Shown here in pieces: positions 1 through 11,049 of a stretch of DNA of 64,000 nucleotides. A program made the translations under genes and the position numbers. This DNA comes from Isoetes taiwanensis. Its lineage: Eukaryota; Streptophyta; Lycopodiopsida; Isoetales; Isoetaceae. The stretch covers positions 5,939,962 to 6,003,961 of the forward strand of contig JAJEKV010000054.1 in assembly GCA_021234155.1 (NCBI GenBank), given 5' to 3'. The notes under the pieces are model-generated. The model did not search any database, was not told where the DNA came from, and worked only from the letters and a program-made list of their open reading frames with translations. How positions within the stretch are numbered: position 1 is the stretch's first letter; each line of letters begins with the position of its first letter.

Positions 1-153
1 GATCCATGGCACCTAAAGCCAATATCAGAGAAGGTAAGATTTCGTCCCCTCAGCTCATAAAGATCGCGGTCGCGTTTTTTTTTCCAGAATACTTGTTTTA
101 TTTTACACTTCATGTTTTCGTTTCAATTTAGTCCTCAGAGAATCCTTGTTAGA

Positions 154-221
154 ACTCAGCAGGATCGCGGCCGCGATCTTCTGGAGTACTCAGCAGGATC
201 GCAGCCGCGATCTTGTGGAGT
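154..221. repeat. 34-bp tandem pair carrying a NotI-type palindrome
   Basis: Two 34-bp units (154-187 and 188-221), differing at two positions, lie in intron 1 of the ParB/methyltransferase-like pseudogene. Unit 1 contains the perfect 16-bp palindrome GATCGCGGCCGCGATC at 163-178. Unit 2 has a one-base variant at 197-212. A related half (GATCGCGGTCGCG) is at 62-74. Confidence 0.9.
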
Positions 222-1230
222 GCTTTGTGGTTTAGTTTCGTAGCATCAGCTTTAACACAACAATTATTTTGCTTGCAGCTTTGGATTTCTTTCGTGGTCC
301 GGATGTTGAGCCTACCAAGATCATCACACCTTCAAATGAAAGGAAATGGTGCATTGAAATTGCACAAGCAATTCCTCAAACTAAAGGTGACCGCAGAAAA
401 GACCTGTGCTTATTCCTCTGGACTGGCAAGAAAGTTGAGGACATACAACAGATAGGGATTGTGATTGCTATGTGGGAGGGCACAAAAAACAATGTGCAGG
501 ACGCCATTATATGCAGTGTGGAGGATACACAGCAGTTGCAGTTCCTTGAGTACGTTCTGAAGTGGACGAACTACGACCCCTCACTGATGACAGCTAGCAA
601 GTTGAACAAACCGGCAACATGAAAAAATGTTCCCACTAGTGCAAAAGGATATGGCTGGGAGCTGCAGTCATATGAATCTCTGTCTCTATCTGGAATAAAG
701 GGAAACAGGGATATACTGTCTGGTTTCTCGGCATGCAGGAAAGGTTTGCTAGCAGACAAGAAACCACCGAGCATTGCATTGAAAGCTAAGCGTGATGAGA
801 AAATGCCCTCGGTCATGGACACAAACTGGCTAAGAGCTCAGGCCAAGAAGAAGAATGTAAGGCCTGCACCCATTGCAGAGGACTCTTCCCAGACCAGAGC
901 CCTGTCTGTAGAGCCTGTTATCGTGGCCCTTCCTTCAGCCATTATTGATCCTACACAGCCTCTGGCTATTTGTGCTCCACCTGTTACAACAAAGGAGACG
1001 TTGGTCCCTAACAAGATATCAAAGTTCACGATCAACCTGCGCAAGCTGACAACATCAGATAGTGGAGAGCCTTCGTCATCTCGCACGCCCCCTTCTGTCA
1101 CAGGGTTATCTTCTTCGAAAGCCTTGGCATGGCCCGTTATACCTGAACTGCCAGCTGAGCTCATTAGAGGAAATTTGAGATCTCATTTCATCCCTATAAG
1201 AATCCTCCAATGGAATGGCTACCCACTATT

Positions 1231-1592
1231 AACTGCAATTAATGCAGCACCAACAACTTCATTGCTGTTGTTTTTCCCCCATAACTTTTGATCCACTTGT
1301 CAAAATGTTGCGGCGTTTGTTGCATTAGATGCGGAATGAAAAGAGCTTTCAAATGATATATGGTTATGATGTATTTCAATATGGTCATATGCGTTAACCT
1401 TAAAAAAATATGATTTTTTGCTTATTTCTTATATATTTATATCGTAAAAGATATATGAATGGATTATCACTAGATAGATCTTGTGAAGACGAACCCATTG
1501 CTACAAAAAGTTTTTGAATCGGAGTTCTGGATCAAAAGTTATAATGAAAAAATGATACTACAGAAGTTAGTTGCAGCTGCATTAATTACAGG
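1231..1592. mobile_element. Small foldback (MITE-like) element inside the pseudogene
   Basis: Inverted arms: 1231-1260 pairs with 1563-1592, and ATAACTTTTGATCC at 1281-1294 pairs with 1529-1542. The arms are imperfect and the internal AT-rich part is non-coding. No clear target duplication was found. It sits where the coding frame of the host pseudogene stops (about 1230) and before the next exon (about 1720), so it either lies in an intron or interrupts an exon. Confidence 0.6.
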
Positions 1593-2395
1593 CTGCCACA
1601 TAATACTGGAATGAGATATACTGGAGCTCTTCTCTTATTGGACAGTTTAAAAAGCTGACATGGCATTTTAAGCATCCCTTAATGGGACAAAATGTGATCT
1701 CATTTTTCCTCTAATGTAAGTTCAATCCCGAGGAAGAACGTAAGTTGGCTGAGCAAACTGCACAGAAGCTTGAACAGTTTAAGCGGTTTTATCCGCTAGG
1801 TGTGAACTGGTTTATGAAGGTATCTATTTTTTATTGCGAGCCAGCTCCTGCTAATCTCACCCATCGAATGCATTCGAACGACCATGTGCAAACACTTGTG
1901 AAGAGCTTCAAGACGTATCCTACAGAGGTCCTCACACCGGCCGACGTTGTCCCCTTTGCCCCAATTACTAGGTGATTGTTGTTATCCATCATATTTGTTT
2001 TGTGGCTTCTTAACTAATCGGTGCGTATTATTTCAGGAAAAAGATCACCTGGAGCACAGAAGCTGATTTGAAGGGCAAAAAATTTTGGATAATTTCTAGT
2101 AACCATAGTATATGTGCAGCTCAATTGCTATGCGGTGTTGTCGGAGAACTGGAATAGCGGCTTGAGTTTGCTAAAGGACCAGAGTGCTGAATGGAAATTT
2201 GTCAGATAGAGAATATATTGAATTGAGCATTCAGTGCAATGAAGTCATTGCAAACACTGTATACAGAGAGCCATTGATAGAGAAGCTGCAACAGCTACGG
2301 CATCAACACAAGGCATATGGATGTCCTCCGCAAGGGCCCATTGGTACTGCTACAACATCGGCGTGGAAGGTATTTTGTATTTTTAGCTCACCAAC

Positions 2396-2409
2396 ATCGC
2401 GGCCGCGAT
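2396..2409. repeat. 14-bp GC palindrome in a 63-bp intron
   Basis: ATCGCGGCCGCGAT is the core of the palindrome seen at 163-178. Here it sits in the middle of a short intron (2370-2432) of the same pseudogene. Confidence 0.85.
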
Positions 2410-4530
2410 TTCGCTGACCATTTATTTTTCAGGACTTTCACGAGATAGCTACTACAACATTGAAGGTGAAGGAGCTAAAAGATGAAAAGTAGTTCATTTT
2501 TATGGAGGAGCGTGTCTTCAAAAAAATAATGGAAGTGGCCAACAAATGGGTGAGCAGAAAACTCTGTGATGAACATGGGGATCTACCTGATAGGCCAACG
2601 AAGGACTTCTTCAACAAAACTTGGCTAAGATACCTTAGAGGCATGTCTAATGCAGAGGTTTCTCAGCTGCTTGATGAGATTTTGGAAGGAAAGATATACC
2701 TTAAGGTGCAAGCGGGATATCACAGCAGGTATGATTGCAAGCAGCGCGCCCTTGACATTAGAAGCTTGACCTTCATGCGCAGAGAGATTGTGTACTATGC
2801 TTCCAGCTTGCTTCAGGAAGAATACTCTTCTTTCGAAGAATTGTTGTCTGAGTTTCTTGATTTCACTGAACAACGGATTCTTGATATTTTTGATTCGGAT
2901 ACAGAATATGTGAAGTCCAATTACAACAAAGATCATGTCGTGGGTAATTTGCCCGTGGAATTTTTAGAGCTGATCAGATCGATTTTGAAACCTGATGAGG
3001 CTATCAAAATCAAGCAGGAAAAAAATGTTGTTCACGCAGTGACAAAGGAAGGGATTCCTCACGTCCACTCCGAAGATCGAGAATGCAACAACGATGTTCA
3101 TTGACATCGGGGTTCTCTACATTATGGTCCTGCCAAAAAGTACATGGAGCTCTTTACAAGAATATCCAGCATGACAACTGCTAATATTTATCACCTGGTT
3201 ATTCTGATGCGATCTGTGAACTTGCCAGATTGCTTGTAATACCCAAAAGCGATTCAAAGGCGGCTCCCATATTTACTCAGAGGCATTATGATGAACAAGA
3301 ATGGGTGAACAAGAAAAGGGTAAAGGAGTATCAGTATTACATCACCCATATGTGCATTAATAGAAGCGACTCCAGGGTAACGTTGATATTGCCTGAGCTG
3401 GAGCTTCGTTTGACACCGGTGAGCTCAGCACCAAAGAACACCCCCTTGCCACCAATGCCTGTCACTGGTAATGAAGAAGCTGATGAGAAAATGAAAAAAA
3501 AATGGCAGACTTACTTCATGGGTAAACCAAGATACAAGTTTGTCGGAATAGAAGGTGATCATGTGCTAAAGTGCCAGTTAAAGACATCATATGCTTACTA
3601 CATTGTTGACCAGCTGGTGTCCAAGGATGGTTGTGTCCTTGATTTCTTCTCAGCTGGTACTGCTTCCCGTGTCGCCTTAATGCAAGGAAAGAAAAGTATT
3701 GCATTCGAAAGCCAAGGTTTAGTATGTCGATTTCTTAGGGCTTTCTTGGATAAGCTTGAAAAAATGGTTTGCCAGGGCACTGGGGAGACAGATGAAGAGG
3801 AGAAAGCAGACACTACAAATAATCCTGACAAGATCAATATAAATATTACCCAGAAAACAGATATATCTAAGCTTGATGAAATCTTGGATCAAATGGATGA
3901 GAAGAGCTACGAGGAGAGGATGCAGCAGACGAAAAGACTTTTAGAGTCTACAGAGAAAGGTATTAATGCGCTAGAGCCTATGTTTCAAAAATTGGGGGCT
4001 TTAAACAAAAAATTTGATGCCTACATGCCTTTCCTGACAGGCGGGTCAAATTTCGAATACGTAGGAATCAACGAGGAACCTGCGCATCAGGAGGGTGAGC
4101 CAAGTGGTACACAAGAGCACCACGTTGTAACCAAGAAAAACAAGCTCTTCCATACACCCAAAATCGACTGTGGTGTCCAAAATGGCGCATCGGTGGAAGG
4201 CAGCGCAATGGATACTGAGACGGAAGAACTGGATCCACATCTCCAAGTCCTTGCACAGGCCATGTCTATAGACATCCCAGATGTAACAGGCTATACAGAG
4301 ATGGACACATCCAAGGTTATAAGAAGGGGCCAGGAACATGTTGCTAGGATATCTGCGGAGTTAGGTGTTGTACCTGAATCAGTATCAGAAACCCAGATGG
4401 AGTAAATTCTGCACCTCTGGCAAACAATTGTACACTGCTATTTCTAAGGAATATAATCTACAGGGGTTTGAAGAATTGCACAATTTTGTGTTTTTTATTA
4501 TTTTGAGTTTTGTTTCTTGTCTAAACTGTC

Positions 4531-4765
4531 GTTGACGCGATCTTTGCTAGCACTTTCTTAGGTTGTTTGCCTTCTGCACACCTCCTCTAGCTTAATGAAA
4601 TCTAATCAAAAGGGGTAGCTAAACAGCTCAAAATGTTCGCCGCCGCGATCTTTGCTATCACTTTGTTTTCCTTTCATCCATATGTACACCTGTACGGACT
4701 TGTGATCTTATATCCATGGGTTAGCTAAGCAGCTTCAAATCTTCGCCATCGCGATCATGCTGAGT
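4531..4765. repeat. Three degenerate copies of the GCGATC motif, about 105 bp apart
   Basis: Copies near 4535 (GACGCGATCTTTGCTAGCAC), 4637 (TTCGCCGCCGCGATC) and 4742 (TTCGCCATCGCGATC). Copies two and three share upstream sequence (AGCTAA-CAGCT...), so they look like a decayed ~105-bp tandem array just 3' of the pseudogene. Confidence 0.6.
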
Positions 4766-4769
4766 ATTT

Positions 4770-5900
4770 TTACTCTTTCTTGTGGACAACTCTTACTCTG
4801 AAAGGAGCTTGGGATAGCCTTATAAATGTCGAATTTGGATACGTTGCTGGTTGTGGCAGAAAATCATAAAAAAAAACGGCAACTTTTACTCAGTTGCAAC
4901 CACTTACGGTGTTTTATAGAGAACCAAGAACCTATTTCATGCTAAACAAGAATTCCAAAATTCTCTAATTGTGACCGTTAATTATATAGTTACGACAAAT
5001 TAGTTTCCTTTTTGTAATATTAAAGTAACAAGATTGTGTCAATATTTAAGACTTTTTATGACATCGACATGGTCAATTTTATGAGCTCATATGAGACCAT
5101 TGTCGAATTTGTGTCCACATCACAAATTTTAAATTTCATTCTACTTTCAAATTTTGTCACAATTGTCTTTCATCTAATAAATGGTTTTTTTTTTTTTATT
5201 TTTCTTTCTTTATAAATTTGTATTTTAGATGCTTTTTCTTGTGTTCATTTGAGTCTACGGTTAAGCAAAGTAATTACACCAGAAATGATAAGAAACTTAA
5301 TCGTGATAAAAATTACTTGACAAAACAAGTTCAAACGGAAGTTCATTTTGCATTTATAGTACTTTTAACATTTGTCAAAATAGATCCAATAGTTTGCATT
5401 TGATACGCTTTCTATCATGCATTATTTTCCTTCCAGATTATCATCCTTAGTAGGAGACAGACCTTTATCATTGGGCTCATTGCGTTCTTCGTCTTTGCTA
5501 ACCTATTTAAGAAAGAGAAGAACTTAGTCAATTCTCAAATATGCTCATTTTGCCATGCAAAAAAAACTTGAAAAATCAAAATAACGTAATAAAGGGAAGA
5601 TCAACATACCCCCTCTAAATGTTTAAGCATTCGAAAGCTATTGCCAAAGTCTAATGCATTATACTTTTTATCTGTTCAATGACCCACTGATTTTTTGAGT
5701 TAATGAATAACGTTGTTACCTGCACACATAGCTCAATGGAATGATCATTCAAACCTCAATGCCGAACAACCTTTATTGATTTTAGGTAAAAGAAACACGT
5801 AACCTCTGCTTCAGTCCCAAGCAGGTTGTTTCCCTTTACATGTACTAGCATTAGGGAAATGCAAAATGAGCACCCTTAGCATTCCTTAACGCCCTGGTTC
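4770..5900. other. Gene-free AT-rich spacer
   Basis: No convincing coding signal on either strand. Contains a T tract around 5183-5215 and stop-rich AT sequence. Confidence 0.6.
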
Positions 5901-5911
5901 TCAGATTTACA

Positions 5912-5932
5912 GGCTGAGATCCAATCTCAGCC
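5912..5932. repeat. 9-bp-arm hairpin GGCTGAGAT/ATCTCAGCC
   Basis: Perfect 9-bp arms at 5912-5920 and 5924-5932 with a 3-nt loop, followed by GTCCATT. A similar hairpin followed by GTTCAT lies at 7692-7713 in the same orientation, so the pair may mark ends of one degenerate repeat. Confidence 0.6.
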
Positions 5933-6144
5933 GTCCATTAAAGTGCTGTTACCAGCTAGTAACAGCTTCACCGGAAGACATTTTATGCTGTTTCTATAAC
6001 ATCCTAGAGTGTTAAGCATGAAATCCTCATAACACCCTAGGATAATATCAAGAACAGCGTTTATCTCTTGGGCAGGCCCGAACTGATCCAGAGTTTGCTA
6101 AAAATCCGAAGTTTCAAAGTTAGAAAGAAAGCAGAAGCTGCCCT

Positions 6145-6520
6145 AAGATCCTAAGAAACAGAGCAGAAGTTTGCTTCCAGCCCCCTGCTCCTAAGATCCG
6201 GCCCTAAGATCCCTCTGCTTCCGGCAGCTCTGCCCTCGAACGCAGCTCTGTCCTCTTCCGGCAGCTCTGTCCTCTTCCGGCAGCTCCTAAGATCCCTCTT
6301 CCGGCAGCAAACCCTCGAACACCTTCGGCGGCTCACATACTGGAGCAAACCCTCGAACCAGGCCTTCTAATATCACTCTATTCCGGCCAAATCCGAGCCA
6401 CAAAGCAAAGGATTAGAAAGAAAAGCTAATATCCCGCCTTCCTGCTTCTATTCCGGCCCTCTGCTTCCTTCTGATTCCTCTGCTTCCGCTCTGCCCTGGA
6501 GCAAACCCTCGAACCAGGGC
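6145..6520. repeat. GC-rich complex tandem repeat block
   Basis: Repeated phrases such as CTCTTCCGGCAGCTC and CCTAAGATCC. An exact 19-bp unit is in tandem at 6242-6260 and 6261-6279. GAGCAAACCCTCGAACCA recurs near 6343 and 6490. Open frames on the - strand here come from the repeat composition and are not taken as genes. Confidence 0.7.
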
Positions 6521-7740
6521 GTTAAGGGCGACCGCGTCACGCCCTCGGGCGTCTGGGAGGAGAAAAAATTTTCGGGCGATTGAAAATGCCGAGCGTCTTG
6601 TGCAGCGCCGCGTCCTGTTTTCAGCAGCTTGCGCCCTCTCGGTACCAACCAGGCGGGCGTTATCTACCATATCCGAGTTTCAAAGGCATGCAGATCGGTT
6701 GGCATTTCTGCCATAAGGGATATCCACCATAGCCAATCCGCCAGCATTTTCAACTAAAATAAAATCCAGGGAGCTTCTGCATTGGACATAAGAGGCACCA
6801 AATCACACGATTATATGTAAACAAATACAGAATCAAACAGACAGAAAACTTCTTTAATTTCTTACAATCGTAGGTCTGGTTTAGCAACATGATCCTCTGT
6901 TGCAGGCGCTCCCAATGAAGATTAAACGGCATAATAAAACTCGGCAGAGCCATTTTAGGCTGGATCTAAATATCAGAAAGAAACTAGTCAGAGCCATATT
7001 AGGCTGGAGGCGACTTCATGAAGTGAATAGCAGCAGTATGGCGTTTGCCTTTCTTACCAGATACATGCATCCAGAGCTAGGTTTTGCAGAAACCTAAGAG
7101 CTCCCACAAACAACTGAATCAGCATCTTGATTGTCGCAAGCACGCTCCGGATTTGCTAAGCAAATGGAAAAGATGGACATGAACAGACCGGATGCATAGT
7201 CTAAATGCAGTTTGTACTATAGCCCCACGTTTACAGTGCCAGATACAGTTGGCCGATCTGCCCTGAGGCGCCTAAATGTTGTTATTTCAAATCCCATCCT
7301 GCGCAAATATGGCCTGTGTATATCATCTACAGGAGATATGCTGGTTACAGAATAAACAAGCATGCCGGATTTACCTGCTGGAACCTGAAAACATGTTGGA
7401 GGACGGATCTGTATGTTCGCTTGGGCATCTAGAGCAGTGTCCGATTCATCTTTATTTTTGTAAACAATCAAAGCTTGCCATCGCCATAGCTGCCTGCTGC
7501 CGGATTTGCTGAGCAAAGGGAAAAGATAGGCGGCCATCACCATAGCCGCCTATTGAGTAGGAGCACTGTGCAAACTAGGCAGGGCGGGAAAGAAAACAGA
7601 TAGCCGGCCATCGCCATAGCCACCATTGTGTAAGGCGGGAAAGAAAACACAGACTGGTTGGCCCGTTAATGGCAAACCAATAGGATGATAGGGCCTAGAT
7701 CGCAATCTAGGCCGTTCATCTCGCCCCATCACGACCGTTG
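6521..7740. repeat. Degenerate repeat region with duplicated phrases
   Basis: GGATTTGCTRAGCAAAKGGAAAAGAT occurs near 7150 and 7503. GCCATCGCCATAGC-type phrases occur near 7478, 7536 and 7607. GGCGGGAAAGAAAACA occurs near 7583 and 7634. A hairpin GGCCTAGAT/ATCTAGGCC is at 7692-7713. No gene recognised. Confidence 0.5.
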
Positions 7741-8515
7741 AATAAGATGCGTTTTTTATTGCTTTTCATACAATATAGGTTTGTTATTTTTTGTAATCAA
7801 GCCAATGCTAGACTTAAGTGTGACGGTTAAATAAAGCTAGACATGTATTCAAGCCAAAGCTAGACTATGCAAATCGTCCGTCCAGCTTTGCAATTTAACC
7901 GTCCAGCATGCCAAATTGTCGGTTCTCGTTCTGTCCAAGAAAATCAAGATTTTGGATTCTGGCCGACACGATTTTCCTCAACCGGAATTTATAGGTCTTT
8001 GTAGGTCTTTATGAAAGTGAAGAAAAATAGGGTATGTGCTGTGGAATGTGTGCTCTGAAGATTTTGAATGTTTACGGCCATCGTCGTTGCATGATCCAGT
8101 TAACTCACAGACATGCATCATATTTTTTCTCGAGAGCGGGCATTCCTCTCTGTATCTGCGTAGAGGCTATTTGCTTATGCGCTGGGCTATTTGCTTATGG
8201 CTATTTTCTTATGCTGTGTTTTTCTCAAATTCCTTTTTCCTGTATGGGTTTCTATTTTGGCATATACTTTTGTTTTGTCTGGGCTAAATTGATCCAGTTA
8301 GATGGCGCGTTTTTGTTGGGATTGAAACCTGGACCTGCAGTGAGATGATTCAGACAGTCTTTGCCTTGTGCTCTTAATCGTATATCCTGGACAGAGGCTA
8401 GATGATGGTGACATGGATATGATGACTAGGACCTTATGCAAGAAATATGATAACCTTTGAAATTTTTGGTAGAGGAGTTTGGCAAGGGATAGAATAGAGG
8501 GATCTTGAAGAACTT
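7741..8515. other. Spacer without recognisable gene
   Basis: Contains short hydrophobic open frames (for example near 8034-8348), but no similarity or splice context supports them. Confidence 0.5.
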
Positions 8516-8519
8516 AAAG

Positions 8520-8947
8520 CGCTGACACCCTTCCCCAAATCGAACTAGGCCAGGACTTTGCGCGGCTTCCTCACGAGAGGGGAGAGGCCAGACCCCAGAA
8601 AATGGACCTCAGAAAGGTTGTCGAGGCAGCCTTTCCTGTCAGCGCTCCTCTGGGAGGGCAAATGCCAATGTCTTTCAAGGCTTTGGGCAATAATGTTTTC
8701 CTTTTCATGTTGGAGAATGAATCAGCAATGACTCAATTGAGCTCATGGAGTGTCTATTTATAGGAGGTTCTTATACAGATTTTCAGATAATCCATTCAAA
8801 GTTCTATCTCCTTGTTGGTTTCAGATTCAAAATTTACCATCTGAATTAATGGTGCCTCAAAATTTGACTTCAGTTGCTAATGGTCTAAGTAAACACATCT
8901 CTCATTCTGTCACCCATGATACTCAATTTGTGTTGCTATGTCAATAG
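8520..8947 (+). pseudogene. LINE-B ORF1 fragment (DUF4283-like)
   Basis: One frame reads to about 8762 with the pattern NNVFLFMLENE...LSSWSVYL. A second frame at 8770-8947 has CWFQIQNLPSELM...LTSVANGLSK. Together these match the gag-like DUF4283 pattern of plant LINE ORF1 (F-x-F-x3-E; W-x2-x-NLP-x-E-x; an IA-x-x-x-GK-like segment). A frameshift around 8760 separates the two halves. Confidence 0.6.
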
Positions 8948-9059
8948 ATGCTCCTTTGGCATCTGTTAGTACTATAAAAATTGGAAAGCTCCATTCTCAT
9001 TTTGATTTGAACTTCTCAATAGTGTTGAATTGAGAAGTTGATTTTCTTCTTTACAAAAT

Positions 9060-9600
9060 CCGAGTGCTTTTTTTTTGCCATCTGCTCCTACTCCTCCAGC
9101 TGCGTCTCAGGCTTTTATTCTGTCAGTTGCTCCTCAAAATTCCATTACATCAGTTGTTCCTCAAGTTCCTCTTTTTGTTCATTTAGTTTAACCTGAAATT
9201 CCTATCCCTTCAGTTTGTTTCCCAAATTCCTATTCATGTTCTTTTAGTTGCTTTTATTCCATTAGTTCTTCAAATTCCTATTTCATCAGTTTTTCTCATG
9301 TCTCTAATTCCATGTGATCTCCAAGTATCAATTTCATCTATTTCCCATGTTCCTCTTCCATTGGTTGCTCCTCCAATTTCTCTTCTATTACCAAATGCAT
9401 CTATGGTCAAGAATTTGTCAGGTGCATTGTAGTAGGTAGAAGAGCGATTTGAGCAATTAAAGAAAGAGCAGGAGTGGCAACAAATGTACAATCATTCATG
9501 TAAGTGTAGAAAAGATGGTCCTTCTATTGGTACTGGACATTCTCCTGCTACTGGTACTCGTGAAGGAGGCCAGATGATGGAGTGGTGAGGCTTTGAATTT
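9060..9600 (+). pseudogene. LINE-B ORF1 proline-rich tail, degenerate
   Basis: Low-complexity sequence repeating GTTCCTCAAATTCCT-like phrases gives Pro/Ser-rich translation with many stops. It lies between the DUF4283-like part and the endonuclease motif, where LINE ORF1 tails usually sit. No domain is recognised. Confidence 0.4.
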
Positions 9601-9779
9601 GGCTCTTGTTCCTTGGAGGGGTGGTAGTTATGTAGATTTTGTAAACGGACAGGAAAAGGAAAAAAAATGTTTCTTTTTGTCCAAGTTCCTAAGCTTTATT
9701 AGTTAGATTGGAGTGTGTTTATTGTTGCCATATTTTGCATGTCTTGGATTCTTTTTTGGAATAATTATAGCATAAAGTT

Positions 9780-9990
9780 TCCATCGACAAGGAGGGCTTG
9801 ATTGTCCACACAGTTGAAATGTTTGAATCCTCAAATCATATGTTTACAAGAACATGAATGTACTAGGGGCATTGCCAATCATCTTCTTAATTTGTCTTCT
9901 TGCAGTGTCTGGCAAGTCCAAATGAAGTACCTTTATTCCCTAGCCTTTGTCCTCACCAGTTTCATTCATTGTAAGGATATATTTGGTCAT
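9780..9990 (+). pseudogene. LINE-B endonuclease fragment
   Basis: Translation contains LKCLNPQIICLQEHE, which matches the AP-endonuclease motif (L-x-P-D-I-x-x-L-Q-E) at the start of LINE ORF2. The rest of the endonuclease domain (to about 10500) is too decayed to align by eye. Confidence 0.55.
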
Positions 9991-10533
9991 TGATCTATTT
10001 TAGTATAGGATCATTACGTCTATGCATTGATGTTTTCCAATGTCGAGTTGTGAGAACTAAATCTCAAAACTAGGTCTTGCTACAACATGAACTTTGGTAG
10101 GAAATTTTAATATAGTGGAATCTTTAGATGAGGGAGTCATTTCGTGATGGATCCTAGTTTTTTAGAAGTGGCAAGAGATGGAGGATTCACATAGTGTAAT
10201 GGTTGGCAGGGGTCAAATCGTGCTGCTAGTCGACTTGCTCGTTGTAATGTGAATCAACTTTCTTTGTCTTTGTTGCCTGTTTTATTTTATCAAAACTTTA
10301 TTGCCTAAACAATTTTAGGTCATTATTCTCCTTCTTGATCATTTGAGCTTCCATTCCTGTAAACCTTTCCGAACAATTTTCAAATTGAATACTCGATGGT
10401 CTGCTAATCCAGAATTTCTTATTCAATGTCGCCAAGTTTGAAAATCCATACCACCTCATTCTAGTGACATGCAATGTATGTGGAGGCATTACAATGACAC
10501 AAGCAATTTGCAAAAGTTTGGGATAGGGATCAT

Positions 10534-10587
10534 GTGCATAAACAAGGGGAAGTTTTTTTTGTGCATAAACAAGGGGAAGTTTTTTTT
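10534..10587. repeat. 27-bp tandem duplication
   Basis: The unit GTGCATAAACAAGGGGAAGT plus a T run occurs at 10534-10560 and 10561-10587 within the decayed endonuclease-RT linker of LINE-B. Confidence 0.9.
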
Positions 10588-10599
10588 TGTGAAATATCA

Positions 10600-11045
10600 A
10601 GAGCTAGAGTCTCTTCAATTGCATTTGCTTGAGAGGTTCAATTGGTGGAAGAACTTCAGGAGATTGAGGCATTAAAAGTTTTGGACAATGCTGGACTTGC
10701 TTGGTTGAAGGGTAATGATAGGTATAATAAGCATTTCTTTCAGGCTACTAGATCGAAGCGTCAAAGGCCAGCATTGATGTTTGGAGTTGAAGAAAATCTC
10801 GACCTTTCATTTTCAGAAGTAGGGACTTTTATTTGGGCGTGGATTTTATTTTATATAAGATGAAACCTATCATTTTACAGGGTCAACAAGATCAAATAGA
10901 TGTCTCTTTTTCTTTTGGAAGACTTATGTGAGGTAGTTTTTTCTATGACTAAGAATAAATGTTTAAGTTTAGATGCCATTCCAGTTGATTTATTTTTTCA
11001 AAAATGTTGATCATGGTCTGGTACATGGGTCTTAATCAGAGTTTC
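10600..11045 (+). pseudogene. LINE-B ORF2 linker and start of reverse transcriptase
   Basis: LAWLKGNDRYNKHFFQATRS corresponds to the conserved W-L-K-x-G-D-R-N-x-x-F-F-H linker of plant LINEs. It is followed, after a frameshift, by a segment resembling the N-terminal RT region (MTKNKCLSLDAIPVDLF, compare M-x-x-x-K-x-P-G-x-D-G). The reading is cut at about 11050 by a non-LINE block. Confidence 0.55.
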
Positions 11046-11049
11046 CCTT

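Larger units (their letters stand above)
6..4405 (+). pseudogene. Decayed ParB-like plus DNA N4/N6-methyltransferase-like gene
   Basis: Multi-exon gene, now broken. Exon 1 (6-33, ATG at 6, donor GTAAGA) joins in phase to 279 after a CAG acceptor. That frame runs to about 1230 with an in-frame TGA at 620-622. Further exons: about 1720-1971, 2037-2369, 2433-3200 and about 3205-4405, with introns 1972-2036 and 2370-2432. Disruptions: TAG at 2155 and 2490, TGA at 3102-3104, and frame shifts near 2170 and 3200. The segment at 1745-2150 resembles a ParB N-terminal domain (a segment like HVQTLVKSFKT, then FWIISSNHSICAAQ). Later, VLDFFSAGT (D codon at 3641) followed by IAFES (about 3698-3712) matches methyltransferase motif I and the acidic strand after it. 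A coiled-coil-rich tail follows (about 3840-4030). I see no DPPY-type catalytic motif, so the active site may be lost or the family may differ. The methyltransferase fold is a fair call; the ParB call is tentative. Confidence 0.55.

Noticed and set aside
838-1164. - strand open frame of 108 codons
   Set aside because: Antisense shadow of the open exon of the ParB/methyltransferase-like pseudogene, which has a consistent frame and splice site on the + strand.
4046-4339. Several - strand frames
   Set aside because: Shadows of the long + strand frame at 3230-4405; no motif of their own.
5218-5403. 61-codon frame in AT-rich DNA
   Set aside because: Starts at a non-ATG codon, has no motif and lies in stop-rich spacer.
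6151-6670. Arg/Glu-rich - strand frames
   Set aside because: Arise from the GC-rich tandem repeat; translation is repetitive and lacks a domain.
8034-8348. Hydrophobic frames suggesting a small membrane protein
   Set aside because: T-rich DNA gives such frames by chance; two overlapping frames look equally hydrophobic and there is no splice or promoter context.
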